Source: DASZVB01 sp035545855 (GTDB lineage Bacteria; Myxococcota_A; Polyangia; Polyangiales; Polyangiaceae). Taken from it: DNA of 64,000 nucleotides. Under the pieces are notes generated by a model. It saw only the letters and a list, made by a program, of their open reading frames with translations, had not been told where the DNA came from and searched no databases. The stretch's first letter is position 1. Each line of letters begins with the position of its first letter. The stretch lies in contig DASZXK010000094.1 in NCBI GenBank assembly GCA_035545855.1, forward strand, positions 11,514-75,513. Reading direction: 5' to 3'. Both the position numbers and the translations under genes were made by a program. Below are positions 50,355-58,393 of this stretch, piece by piece.

Positions 50355-50893
50355 GCGCCCGCCGCGTCGTGGCCGGCGCCGCGACGATCGCCGCGCTCGC
50401 GAGCCTCGTCGTGTCCTTTCGTGGTCGCGACGCCTCGAAGACGGCGGAGCCCCCCCCGACGAGCGCCGCGAAGGTCGATCCAACGGCGAGCACGGCCGCG
50501 CGAGCGCCGACGGACCGCGGCGTCGCCTCCCCCGAGCTCCCGACACGGGCTCCGAAGCCGGTCACCGAGGGACAGCAGGCGCTCACCGAGTCGAAGATCC
50601 CTGCCCTCGCCGCGCTCTCGATCGATCGCCAGGGCTCCCCGCGGGAGTGGCTCTCGTCCACCGCACGGCCGGATCGCGCGTCGCGCGACGCGCAGCTCGG
50701 GACGCTCTCGACCCGGGCACGCGCGCACCTGAATGCGCTCCGGGATCGGCGCGCCGCGAGCACGGATCCGGTGGAACGAGCTCGCCTGGACGACGCCATC
50801 CGCACGATCGAGCGGAACGAGGCGGAGCGTTCCGCCATCGTGTCTCGAACGGTCCGGGACGAGTCCCGGCCGTTCGCCGAGCGCGCACGCTGA
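50351..50893 (+). CDS. Membrane-anchored helical protein, last gene of protease operon
   Basis: A 180-residue protein with one N-terminal hydrophobic segment (VVAGAATIAALASLVVSF, residues 6-23) not followed by a lipobox, so it is either an anchor or an uncleaved signal. A Pro/Ala/Thr linker follows, then a helical charged domain (RARAHLNALRDRRAASTDPV to TIERNEAERSAIV). No family recognised. GTG 50351 overlaps the previous stop (GTGA). The hairpin at 50912 probably ends the operon. Confidence 0.55.
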   Translation: MSARRVVAGAATIAALASLVVSFRGRDASKTAEPPPTSAAKVDPTASTAARAPTDRGVASPELPTRAPKPVTEGQQALTESKIPALAALSIDRQGSPREWLSSTARPDRASRDAQLGTLSTRARAHLNALRDRRAASTDPVERARLDDAIRTIERNEAERSAIVSRTVRDESRPFAERAR

Positions 50894-50911
50894 TTCCGCC
50901 TCGTGCGCCGG

Positions 50912-50936
50912 CTCGGGCCGCCCAAGGGAGCCCGAG
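50912..50936. terminator. Bidirectional hairpin terminator
   Basis: CTCGGGC at 50912-50918 pairs with GCCCGAG at 50930-50936, 11-base loop, between the end of the protease operon and the convergent sulfotransferase-like gene. Confidence 0.5.
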
Positions 50937-50977
50937 AGCACGTCGAAGCGTCCCTCGAGCGTTCCCGCCGTCCGAGC

Positions 50978-51748
50978 TCAGCGAGCCCCGGCGCGGAACG
51001 CCGCCGAGACGCGGGCGTCTTCGGCGACGAGCGCGGGGAGCAGCGTGCGGTGCACGTCGTCGAGCTTGGCGAGCAGCGCCGTGGAGAGCGGAAGCCCGCG
51101 GTCGACCGTGTCGTGGAGCTCGTCGCACACGGCCTGCGCTGCCTGTCCGATGGAGAGATCCGTCGCGGAGTCGAAGCGACGGTGTTCCGGACGAACGGCG
51201 TCCGCGCCTCGAGCCGGATCTCCCCGTCCGAGGAAGCGAATCACGTCCGGGATGAGCACGTCGGGCTCGCGGAGGAGCCGGTCCTGAGTCTCGAAGCGCG
51301 CCGGGTAGCGCCGGATGGCGACGTCCTTCACCAGGGAGTGATTTTCCGCCCACCATTCGAGCGCGGGATCGAGGCGCGCGGGCGGGCCGCGCCCGGTCGC
51401 GTCCTCGAGCGCGTGGAGGCGTCTCATCGCGACGACGTACTCGCCGACGGGGCGCATCGTGACGAGCACCTTGCCGATGAATGCGCGATCCGTGCGCGTG
51501 ACGCCCGCGGGATGGAGCTCGCCGACGCACCCCTCGATCTGCTCCGGGAACACGTACCTTCCGGTCTTCGGGCTGGGATTCGTCGCGAAGTAGATCCCTT
51601 GCCGGAGCGAGGCCTCGAAGGATTCCCCTTCCCCCGGCGACGCGGGATCCGCCGACGGCGCGAGACCGAACGGCGGAACCCCGGCGGCGATCAGGATCTG
51701 CATCCAGAGCGCCGTTCCCGATTGCTTCGAGCCGGTGAGGACGAGCAC
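50978..51748 (-). CDS. Sulfotransferase-like protein
   Basis: A 256-residue cytoplasmic protein with an N-terminal nucleotide loop, LVLTGSKQSGTALWMQIL, matching the PAPS 5'-phosphosulfate loop of sulfotransferases (normally SGTTW). The 3'-phosphate-binding region is seen as KVLVTMRPVGEYVVAMRR, with Arg in the right place. The C-terminal part is helical and divergent. It should transfer sulfate from PAPS to an alcohol or amine, but the second loop is not clear. GTG 51748 has GAGGGGG upstream. It starts 10 bases after the hydroxylase gene, so the two are one operon. Confidence 0.72.
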   Translation of the reverse strand: MLVLTGSKQSGTALWMQILIAAGVPPFGLAPSADPASPGEGESFEASLRQGIYFATNPSPKTGRYVFPEQIEGCVGELHPAGVTRTDRAFIGKVLVTMRPVGEYVVAMRRLHALEDATGRGPPARLDPALEWWAENHSLVKDVAIRRYPARFETQDRLLREPDVLIPDVIRFLGRGDPARGADAVRPEHRRFDSATDLSIGQAAQAVCDELHDTVDRGLPLSTALLAKLDDVHRTLLPALVAEDARVSAAFRAGAR

Positions 51749-51758
51749 CGACTCCCCC

Positions 51759-52430
51759 TCAGGTCTCGGCCCAGCCGCGGAGGAGCGCGGCGTGGATCTC
51801 GCGCAGCGCCTCCACGTCTTCCGGAGTCCCGCCGTTCTGCTCGATCCGCGCAGTCGTTCGGCCGAGACGATGAAGGAGCGCCCGCTGCTCCGCGCTCCGG
51901 AGCAAGCTCTGCACCCAGGTGACCGCGACGAAGCGCGACCCTCGCGTCACGCGCTCGACGGAGTGTCGCTGGCCCGCCGAGTAGACGAGCGCGGATCCCG
52001 CCGGTCCGCGGCAACTGACGCGCCCTTCGGGCGTATCCACCACGAGATCGCCGCCCGAGTACTCGTCCGGGTCGTTCAGGAACACCGTCACGGCGACGTC
52101 GGCGCGGACGCGCGGCCACTCGGGGAAGATCGGGGCGTCGTGGTGCGGTCCGTAGCCCATCCCGGCGTCGTATCGCATGAGCTGCGGGCGCACGACGCGA
52201 AGCGGCTCCACCGCCGCGACGAACTCCGGGGACGCGAGGAGCGCCCGCTGGATCGCGTCCCCGCCGGACTCGCCGATGGCCGACCCTCTCGGGAGCTGGA
52301 GGACGTGCTTCACCGAGCGCGCGGCGCCCTCCGCCGAGACGCGTCCGTCCACGAACTCGGCCCCGCGGAGCGCCTCGACGAGCGGCGCGATCACCTCTCG
52401 CGGAACGACGTTCGGAACGAGGAGCCGCAT
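51759..52430 (-). CDS. PiuC-like 2OG-Fe(II) hydroxylase
   Basis: A 223-residue cytoplasmic dioxygenase of the PKHD type. The iron triad is His96 and Asp98 (GPHHDAPI, H-x-D) and His156 (GQRHSVERV), followed by SRFVAVTWVQS with the 2-oxoglutarate Arg. The sequence MRLLVPNVVPREVI opens the fold. PiuC itself is linked to iron-regulated loci, but this copy sits by a sulfotransferase, so it may hydroxylate a small molecule or peptide. ATG 52430 is clear. It is divergent from the second oxygenase at 52539 across 108 bases. Confidence 0.87.
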   Translation of the reverse strand: MRLLVPNVVPREVIAPLVEALRGAEFVDGRVSAEGAARSVKHVLQLPRGSAIGESGGDAIQRALLASPEFVAAVEPLRVVRPQLMRYDAGMGYGPHHDAPIFPEWPRVRADVAVTVFLNDPDEYSGGDLVVDTPEGRVSCRGPAGSALVYSAGQRHSVERVTRGSRFVAVTWVQSLLRSAEQRALLHRLGRTTARIEQNGGTPEDVEALREIHAALLRGWAET

Positions 52431-52526
52431 GCCCGAAGGATACCGGAGGTGCGCCGGCGGTGTCGCCTGTCGCGGGGCGAAGAGGTCCGGCGCGAAGGGG
52501 AGAGACGGAACGTCCGCGTTTCGCGG

Positions 52527-52532
52527 TATGCT
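52527..52532 (+). promoter_or_regulatory. -10 box, predicted leaderless start at CTG
   Basis: TATGCT, identical to the box of the esterase gene, ends six bases before a CTG at 52539. It is the main reason for calling that codon as the start. Confidence 0.45.
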
Positions 52533-52538
52533 GGCGCC

Positions 52539-53066
52539 CTGTCCGACACCGCGATCCTCCAGCTCTTCGAGACCCTCGTCGACGACGCGCTCCGGGCGCG
52601 CGTGCACGAAGCCTGCTCGGAGAAGCGCTGGTATTTCGGCAACTACTCCGTCGGAGCCGCGGATCCGGGCTTCTGGAAGATGGACCTCGACGGCGTCCCG
52701 GCGATCGACGCGCTCTGGACGGCGTCGCGCGAGCGCTGCGAGGCCCTCTCGAACGGGCCGCTCGCCGTCGTCCGGCAGTACGCGAACGGCCACACCTACG
52801 GCCTCGGGGGCCAGGCGCACGCGGACGACCCGAGACCGGGCCACTTCACGCTGCTCTACTACCCGATGCCCGAGTGGGACCCGGCCTGGGGAGGAGAAAC
52901 GGTGTTCCACCACGCGACGGGCGAGATCGCGCTCTCCGTGCTGCCGAAGCCCGGGCGGGCGGTGTTCTTCGATTCGCGGATCCTCCACGCCGGACGCGCG
53001 CCCCAGCGATCGTACGGCGGGCTCAGGGTCACCGTCGCTCTGAAGCTCGGTCCGCGTGCGCTCTGA
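52539..53066 (+). CDS. Second 2OG-Fe(II) oxygenase, probable CTG start
   Basis: A 175-residue dioxygenase. The iron triad is His94 and Asp96 (QAHADD) and His150 (ILHAGRAPQ), with RVTVAL holding the 2-oxoglutarate Arg; FTLLYYPMPEWDPAWGGET is the typical middle strand pair. The family looks like the small prolyl-hydroxylase-like group. No ATG, GTG or TTG gives a sensible start: the GTG at 52449 would add about 30 Arg-rich residues. CTG at 52539 lies six bases after TATGCT. It is convergent with the sulfotransferase-like gene at 53070, 3 bases apart. Confidence 0.75.
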   Translation: MSDTAILQLFETLVDDALRARVHEACSEKRWYFGNYSVGAADPGFWKMDLDGVPAIDALWTASRERCEALSNGPLAVVRQYANGHTYGLGGQAHADDPRPGHFTLLYYPMPEWDPAWGGETVFHHATGEIALSVLPKPGRAVFFDSRILHAGRAPQRSYGGLRVTVALKLGPRAL

Positions 53067-53069
53067 GGG

Positions 53070-54116
53070 TCACCGGGGAACGACGGCGGCGACCGCCGGC
53101 TCCCCCCGCGCGAGATCGGCCAGGTACGTGAGCCCGCGGCGAACCTCGTCCGCATGGCGCACTCGCGCGTCGTCGAGGAGCCGCCTCCGGACGGCGGGCG
53201 AGTACGGCACTCCCGGCGATTTCGCGTGCACGGAGAGCCAGTGGCTCCGCGCAACGAGTTCGGGAACGTCGTCCGCGACCTCGACGCCGAGGTGAGCGAG
53301 AACGCGGACGACGCTCTCCCCCACCCCGCCGAGCAGCGCATCGAAATCCAGGGAGAGGACGCGCGCCCCGAGCGCAGCGCGGAGCTCGGCCGCCGCGAGC
53401 GCCTCCGCGAGCCAGCTCATCGCCGCGAGCTCCCCCGGCGAGAGCCGCGCGAGCGGGACGAGCGGCGCCCGGACCCGGGATTCGATTCGCCGGATCCGCT
53501 CCGGGCCGTAGGCACGGAGATCCACCGGGATCCCGGGGCGGGCGAGCCAGCCCGCGACGTAGCTCTCCGGGGTGACGTCGAGGTGCACGGCCCGCACGGC
53601 GGGTCGCGCGCCGAGGAGCCGCGGCGCGACGCGAGTCGTCACGCTCGGGGCCTTCACGAGCACGGCTCGCGTGTCCGAGTAGCCCCGGGACCACGCGCGG
53701 AGCACGGCCTCGGAGAGCGCCGCATGCGACGCCTCGTCGAGGAGCGACGCGGCCGTGGAGAGCGCGTCGCCCGCGTCGGCGAGCGTCCGGAGCGGGAGCG
53801 GCTCCCGGAGGCAGAGGATCCCCGCCGCGTCTTCCAGGAGGCGCGTGACGAGCGTGGAGCCCACGTGCCCCGAGTGGAACAGGAAATGGACGGGGCGCGG
53901 ACCATCCACGCGAGCCGCAGCCTGGATCACGTCGTCGAGTGGCACCCACGCCCCGGAGAGCGTCGGCCCGAGGACGCGCTGATCGAGGAACGTCGCCGAG
54001 CGGTAGGTCTCGCGCGTGAAACCGACGAGGAGCGCGGCGCGAGCGACGAGGTCCACCTGGTGCAAGCAGGCGTCCGGGGACGCCGGAAACAGGCGGAGGA
54101 GCTCGTTCTGGGTCAT
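53070..54116 (-). CDS. Sulfotransferase-fold P-loop protein
   Basis: A 348-residue cytoplasmic protein. VHFLFHSGHVGSTLVTRLL near residue 80 is a P-loop-like segment as in sulfotransferase-fold proteins, and LCLREPLPLRTL follows in the region that binds PAPS in that family. The rest is Ala/Arg-rich and I cannot place it further. It differs clearly from the protein at 50978. It begins 19 bases after the GT2-methyltransferase gene and is probably co-transcribed with it. An ATP- or PAPS-using transferase role is likely but not shown. Confidence 0.62.
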   Translation of the reverse strand: MTQNELLRLFPASPDACLHQVDLVARAALLVGFTRETYRSATFLDQRVLGPTLSGAWVPLDDVIQAAARVDGPRPVHFLFHSGHVGSTLVTRLLEDAAGILCLREPLPLRTLADAGDALSTAASLLDEASHAALSEAVLRAWSRGYSDTRAVLVKAPSVTTRVAPRLLGARPAVRAVHLDVTPESYVAGWLARPGIPVDLRAYGPERIRRIESRVRAPLVPLARLSPGELAAMSWLAEALAAAELRAALGARVLSLDFDALLGGVGESVVRVLAHLGVEVADDVPELVARSHWLSVHAKSPGVPYSPAVRRRLLDDARVRHADEVRRGLTYLADLARGEPAVAAVVPR

Positions 54117-54135
54117 TCGCCCTCGCGGAGAGTGC

Positions 54136-55386
54136 TCAGATCTCCTGGACGCCGGGGACGCGCTGTCCCTTCAGCGCGCAGAGATCCGCGTAGACGTACG
54201 GGATCTGATTGTGCCGGTGCCACTCGGTCGGGAACTCCGTCCAGACGCGCGTCCCCTGGAAGCGACAGGCGATCCCCCGGACGAACCGTGAAAAATCCTT
54301 CTTCGTGTAGTACCAGAACGAGTTCTCGTTCCAGAAGCTCACGTGGGTCGGATCCTGGAACGCGCCCCGTCCGTCCGTGGACGGCGTGCGCGAGAGAAGC
54401 CACCCCCCGGGCACGAGCACGCGGTGGATCTCGTTCATCACGGGGACGACGCTCGCAGCCGGAACGTGTTCGAGGAAGTCGTACGCGCGCAGGATGCCGA
54501 CCGACGAATCCGCGAACGGAAGTCCCGTCGTGACGTCGTGAACGAGATCGGCGTCGGCGAGGTCGATCGACCGGTACCCCTCCGGGCATCCGACGCGACC
54601 GCCGAGGTCCCAACGAGGCAGGCCTTCCCGCCGGCACCACTCCTCCACCAGGCGATAGAAGTATTTGTTGCCGACGGCGAGCTGAAGCTTCTGGATCTGC
54701 GCGTTCTGCTCCAGGTAAGAGTTCCGGTCACCCTCCTGGAGCCGGTAGAGGTAGAGGCACTCGGGCACGCGCACCATGCGGTCGCCGGTGAGGTACGTGC
54801 GACAGACGAGGTCGTGGTCGTCGCACACCTCGAGCGAAGGGTCGTGACCGCCGGCCGAGTAGTACGTGTCCCGCGCCCACGCCCGGACGTGGTTCGGCGC
54901 GAAGAAGATCTCGTAGAGGGACCGGGCGTCGCAATCGAATGCTTCGCTGACCCGGTACGCGTGGCCGTCGATGGTCTCCTCGCGCGCCGTCCAGCCGAAG
55001 CGCGCGTCGTAGGTCTGCGAGCTTCCGTCGGGCAGGAAATTCACGAAGTCCGAGTAGACGAAGCCCGCCCCGTCGAGCACGGCCTTCTGGATGCGCTCGA
55101 GCGCTCGCTCCGTGAGAAGGTCGTCGTGGTCGAGCTCGACGAACACGTCTCCGGAGCAAGCGTCGCACGCGAACCGCTTCAGCGCGCCGATCTTCCCGAC
55201 CATGTCCGGCGGCGCCGGCGCGATCTTCACACGGGGGTCCCGGACGATCTCCTCCGGGAGCGGCGCGGGCGGGCCGTTCGGCACGACGACCCACTCGAAA
55301 TCCTTCACCGTCTGGCGCACGAGGGACCGGTGGACCTCGCCGAGATAATCCGGGCGGTGAGTGGGGGTGAAGACGCTGATTTTCAC
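54136..55386 (-). CDS. GT2 glycosyltransferase fused to SAM methyltransferase
   Basis: A 416-residue two-domain protein. Residues 1-225 are a GT-A, family 2 glycosyltransferase: MKISVFTPTHRPDYLGEV, VFVELDHDDLLTERAL with the acidic metal motif, and VCDDHDLVCRTYL. Residues 250-400 look like a class I methyltransferase lacking a clear glycine loop but with DVTTGLPFADSSVGIL, YDFLEHVP and EIHRVLVPGGWLLSRTPS, the usual later motifs. The fusion suggests a sugar is transferred and then methylated. GTG 55386 is the start; TACGTT lies 12 bases upstream. It is divergent from the TPR gene at 55482. Confidence 0.85.
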   Translation of the reverse strand: MKISVFTPTHRPDYLGEVHRSLVRQTVKDFEWVVVPNGPPAPLPEEIVRDPRVKIAPAPPDMVGKIGALKRFACDACSGDVFVELDHDDLLTERALERIQKAVLDGAGFVYSDFVNFLPDGSSQTYDARFGWTAREETIDGHAYRVSEAFDCDARSLYEIFFAPNHVRAWARDTYYSAGGHDPSLEVCDDHDLVCRTYLTGDRMVRVPECLYLYRLQEGDRNSYLEQNAQIQKLQLAVGNKYFYRLVEEWCRREGLPRWDLGGRVGCPEGYRSIDLADADLVHDVTTGLPFADSSVGILRAYDFLEHVPAASVVPVMNEIHRVLVPGGWLLSRTPSTDGRGAFQDPTHVSFWNENSFWYYTKKDFSRFVRGIACRFQGTRVWTEFPTEWHRHNQIPYVYADLCALKGQRVPGVQEI

Positions 55387-55468
55387 GGCCAGGGCCGAAA
55401 CGTAGGCCGAAAGCCGCTCGGGGAGGAAGCGACGCTCGCGACGGGTGCACGCGCGGGCCCTCCTCGCC

Positions 55469-55474
55469 TAGGCT
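55469..55474 (+). promoter_or_regulatory. -10 box, predicted leaderless start
   Basis: TAGGCT ends 7 bases before the GTG at 55482. Confidence 0.5.
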
Positions 55475-55481
55475 CCGGCGC

Positions 55482-56489
55482 GTGGTCCCGTGGAGCAATC
55501 GAGCGAAGGCGGCGTGGAAGGCGCCTTCCCTGCTGTTCGTCGCCCTCGCCGTCGGCGTGCCCGCGTGCCGGCAGAAGCCGAGAACGCCGTCGGAGGACGT
55601 GAAAGCGCTCCTCGTGCGCCTCGGGAAGGAGCAGCGCACGACGTCCGCGGGCCGGGTCCGGGCGCGCTGCGACGGCGCGGACGCGGACCCGTGCGCCTGC
55701 GTCGAATCCGCGGTGCGCGAGGCGCTGGACGACGCGGCGACCGAGGTCGCCCGGGCGCTGATCCTGCACGACGGCAAGGCGTGCGCGGCGCCGCTCTCCG
55801 GGGAGGAGGCGGAGACGGACGCGCGCGCGGGTGCGAAGGGCGCCGACGCGAAGGCGAAGGCCGTGCTCGCGGTGCGCCCGGGCGACCCGTACGCGACGTA
55901 CGCCCTCGCGCACCTCGCCTGGATGAGCGGCGATCGGATTGGCGCCGCGAAGTGGGCCGACGCGGCCGTCTCGGCGGGGCGCGAGTCGCCGGCGCACCTC
56001 GTCGTCGGGCTCCTCGCCCTGGACCGGGGCGAGCTCGAGGCCGCCCGCGGGGCGTTCCTCCGCGTGCTCGACCGAGAGCCGGCGGACGTCGCCGCGCTCT
56101 ACGACGCGGCGCTCTGCGACCACCGGCTGAACCACTACCGCGCGGCGCGCGAGGGCTACCTCTCCGTGCTGCGAAAGAACCCGCGGCACCTGGACGCGCG
56201 ATACAACCTCGTCGTCCTGACGCTGAACGCGGGCTTCCGCGAGGAGGCCTCTCACCACCTCGCCGAGCTCGAGCGGATCTCGCCCGGAGACCCACGGATC
56301 GCGCGACTCGACGCGATGATGGCCGCTGCAACGCCTTCCGCTTCGGCCGCGCCGGTTCCGTCACCGTCCGGCGCGGCAGCGGCAGCGCCGGCCGCTTCGG
56401 CCGCGGCGGTTCCGTCACCGTCTGGCGCGGCAGCGGGAGCGCCAGCCGCCCCCGTGCCCTCGGCGCTCAGCCGCCTACGAGGACCTTGA
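55482..56489 (+). CDS. TPR-repeat exported protein
   Basis: A 335-residue protein. The N-terminal hydrophobic segment (APSLLFVALAVGVPAC) ends in a possible lipobox, VPAC. Residues 110-280 hold about four tetratricopeptide-type helix pairs (DPYATYALAHLAWMSGD; AHLVVGLLALDRGELEAARG; AALYDAALCDHRLNHYRAA). The last 60 residues are an Ala/Pro/Ser stretch with two copies of a unit of about 57 bases around 56341-56448. It should be a protein-binding scaffold in the periplasm. Its last 23 bases overlap the convergent collagen-like gene. Confidence 0.72.
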   Translation: MVPWSNRAKAAWKAPSLLFVALAVGVPACRQKPRTPSEDVKALLVRLGKEQRTTSAGRVRARCDGADADPCACVESAVREALDDAATEVARALILHDGKACAAPLSGEEAETDARAGAKGADAKAKAVLAVRPGDPYATYALAHLAWMSGDRIGAAKWADAAVSAGRESPAHLVVGLLALDRGELEAARGAFLRVLDREPADVAALYDAALCDHRLNHYRAAREGYLSVLRKNPRHLDARYNLVVLTLNAGFREEASHHLAELERISPGDPRIARLDAMMAAATPSASAAPVPSPSGAAAAAPAASAAAVPSPSGAAAGAPAAPVPSALSRLRGP

Positions 56490-58386
56490 TCGACTTCACG
56501 TTCGCCGTGAAGACGTCTCCCGTCTGGGTCTGACCGCAGATCGAGATCTGGTACGTCCCGGCGCCGCCGGTCGCCGCGCTCACGGTGAACGTCGTGCCGG
56601 CGGGGACGACGAGGTTCTGCGTCTCGTACTGCGCCTGGAAGCGATAGGGGAGCGCCTGATGGAAGGCGCCTGCGGTCGGGTCGATCCAGCAGATGCTCGT
56701 GTAGCCCGCGACGTACGAGCTCTCGAACTGGATGCCGGCCTGCGCTTCGATGAGGCCGGAGACGTCGACGACGTCCCCGACCTTCAGCGTGACGGGCACG
56801 GTGATGAGCGCCGTCGGCCCCGACTGCGGCCCGAGCACCGTCGGGTTGTTGTTCTCGGTTCCGACGATCTTGGTGGCGGTGGAAGAGCCCTGAGCGCCCT
56901 GAGCGCCCTGCGCACCTTGCGCGCCCTTCGCGCCCTGTGGCCCCTGCGGACCGAGGATGCCCTGCGGCCCTTGAGGCCCCTGGAGTCCTTGTGGCCCCGC
57001 CGAGCCCTGAGCACCGGGCGTACCGGGCGCCCCTTGCGCACCCGACGCGCCCTGAGCCCCGGGGGTTCCAGGCGAGCCCTGTGCGCCCGACGCGCCCTGC
57101 GGACCCGAGGCCCCCTGGGCACCCGGGGAGCCTTGCGCTCCCTTCGCGCCTTGCGGGCCCGCGGCGCCCGGAGTGCCCGGCGTACCCTGAGGGCCGGCGC
57201 TTCCCTGAGCGCCTGCTGTTCCCGGTGCGCCTTGCGCGCCCTGCGGACCCGTTCCGCCGATGCCGCCCTGCGGGCCTTGCGGCCCCGCGAGCCCCGTCGC
57301 GCCCTGCGGGCCCGAAGCGCCCTGCGCACCTCGCGCACCCTGAGGACCGATCCCGCCTTGCGCTCCAGGAAGACCTTGAGGACCGATCCCGCCTTGCGCT
57401 CCCGGAGAGCCCTGAGGGCCGATCCCGCCTTGCGCTCCGGCGGGCCCTTGCGGACCAGCCGTCCCTTGAGGACCGATCCCGCCCTGCGCTCCGGGAACAC
57501 CCTGCGAACCGATCGCGCCCTGTGCGCCCGTCGCGCCCTGCGCTCCGGGAGCGCCCTGGGAACCCGTCGCGCCCTGCGCGCCGGTCGCGCCGACGCCGCC
57601 CGTCGCGCCCTGGGGGCCCTGCGGACCGAGCGCGCCCTGCGGCCCTTGCGCGCCGGCGATGCCGATCGCCCCCTGGGGGCCCTGCGGACCGATGCCTCCC
57701 TGAGCTCCGTCGGCGCCCGTCGCGCCCTGGGGACCCGCGGGCCCCTGCGCGCCTTGCGGCCCGTTGCCGGTGCCCGATGGCCCCGGCTCGCCCTGCGGCC
57801 CTTGCGCGCCCGTCGCGCCCTGCGGACCGGCAGCGCCCTGCGCGCCCTGGGCGCCGTTTCCACCCTGCGGCCCTTGAGGACCCTCGAGCCCCGCCTTCGG
57901 TCCGACCCAGTTGCCGTTCTCGTCGATGACGAGCTGCCCACCGACGGACACGGTGTGCGGCGTGATGTCTCCGAAGACGTTCGTCGCGTTCAGCGCGTAG
58001 GGCACGCTCGCGAGCGGCTCTCGCGGAGAGAGCTCCGGGTCCCCGTTGATGGAGATGCCGAGGTAACGAACGCTGCCGTCGAAGATCGCGGCCGTGACCG
58101 GGTTCGTCTCACCGAGAATCGTCGAGAAGTAGCCCTGCTCGAGCGTGAGCTCGTGCTCCTCCGTCCAGAGCGGTGCGCCGCCGTCTCCCGCGCCCTCGGC
58201 CGAGGCGTAGATGGAGAACTTGAACTTGACCGTGCCCTCGACCGGGTCGCCGGAGCTCGTGAACAACCGTCCTTGATGGCTGAGGAGCTGCGGAGCGCTG
58301 GTCGCGCCCGATGCGGTCACGGCACCGAGGATGAGCGGCAGCGCGGTGAGCGCGATGGCGACGTGACGACTGCTTCGTTTGGGCAT
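56467..58386 (-). CDS. Collagen-like secreted protein
   Basis: A 639-residue exported protein. Signal peptide to about residue 27, then a beta domain (LLSHQGRLFTSSGDPVEGTV; PLWTEEHELTLEQGYFSTIL) common in myxobacterial surface proteins. Residues about 165-498 are Gly-X-Y triplets, mainly GPQ and GAQ with a few GAK, GEP and GSP, broken once at GTGN. The C-terminal 135 residues (ALITVPVTLKVGDVVDVSGL) form a beta domain that may trimerise the helix, as in C1q-like heads. It starts 7 bases after the small lipoprotein gene. Cell-surface fibre or adhesin is inferred. Confidence 0.88.
   Translation of the reverse strand: MPKRSSRHVAIALTALPLILGAVTASGATSAPQLLSHQGRLFTSSGDPVEGTVKFKFSIYASAEGAGDGGAPLWTEEHELTLEQGYFSTILGETNPVTAAIFDGSVRYLGISINGDPELSPREPLASVPYALNATNVFGDITPHTVSVGGQLVIDENGNWVGPKAGLEGPQGPQGGNGAQGAQGAAGPQGATGAQGPQGEPGPSGTGNGPQGAQGPAGPQGATGADGAQGGIGPQGPQGAIGIAGAQGPQGALGPQGPQGATGGVGATGAQGATGSQGAPGAQGATGAQGAIGSQGVPGAQGGIGPQGTAGPQGPAGAQGGIGPQGSPGAQGGIGPQGLPGAQGGIGPQGARGAQGASGPQGATGLAGPQGPQGGIGGTGPQGAQGAPGTAGAQGSAGPQGTPGTPGAAGPQGAKGAQGSPGAQGASGPQGASGAQGSPGTPGAQGASGAQGAPGTPGAQGSAGPQGLQGPQGPQGILGPQGPQGAKGAQGAQGAQGAQGSSTATKIVGTENNNPTVLGPQSGPTALITVPVTLKVGDVVDVSGLIEAQAGIQFESSYVAGYTSICWIDPTAGAFHQALPYRFQAQYETQNLVVPAGTTFTVSAATGGAGTYQISICGQTQTGDVFTANVKSIKVLVGG
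56890..57895 (-). repeat. Gly-X-Y triplet repeat region
   Basis: About 1 kb of imperfect 9-base repeats with the pattern Gly-Pro/Ala-Gln, using mainly GGN-CCN/GCN-CAG codons. Blocks of 27-45 bases recur (for example near 57350, 57410 and 57470), so it has grown by local duplication. Likely variable between strains and hard to assemble from short reads. Confidence 0.9.
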
Positions 58387-58393
58387 CGGTTCC

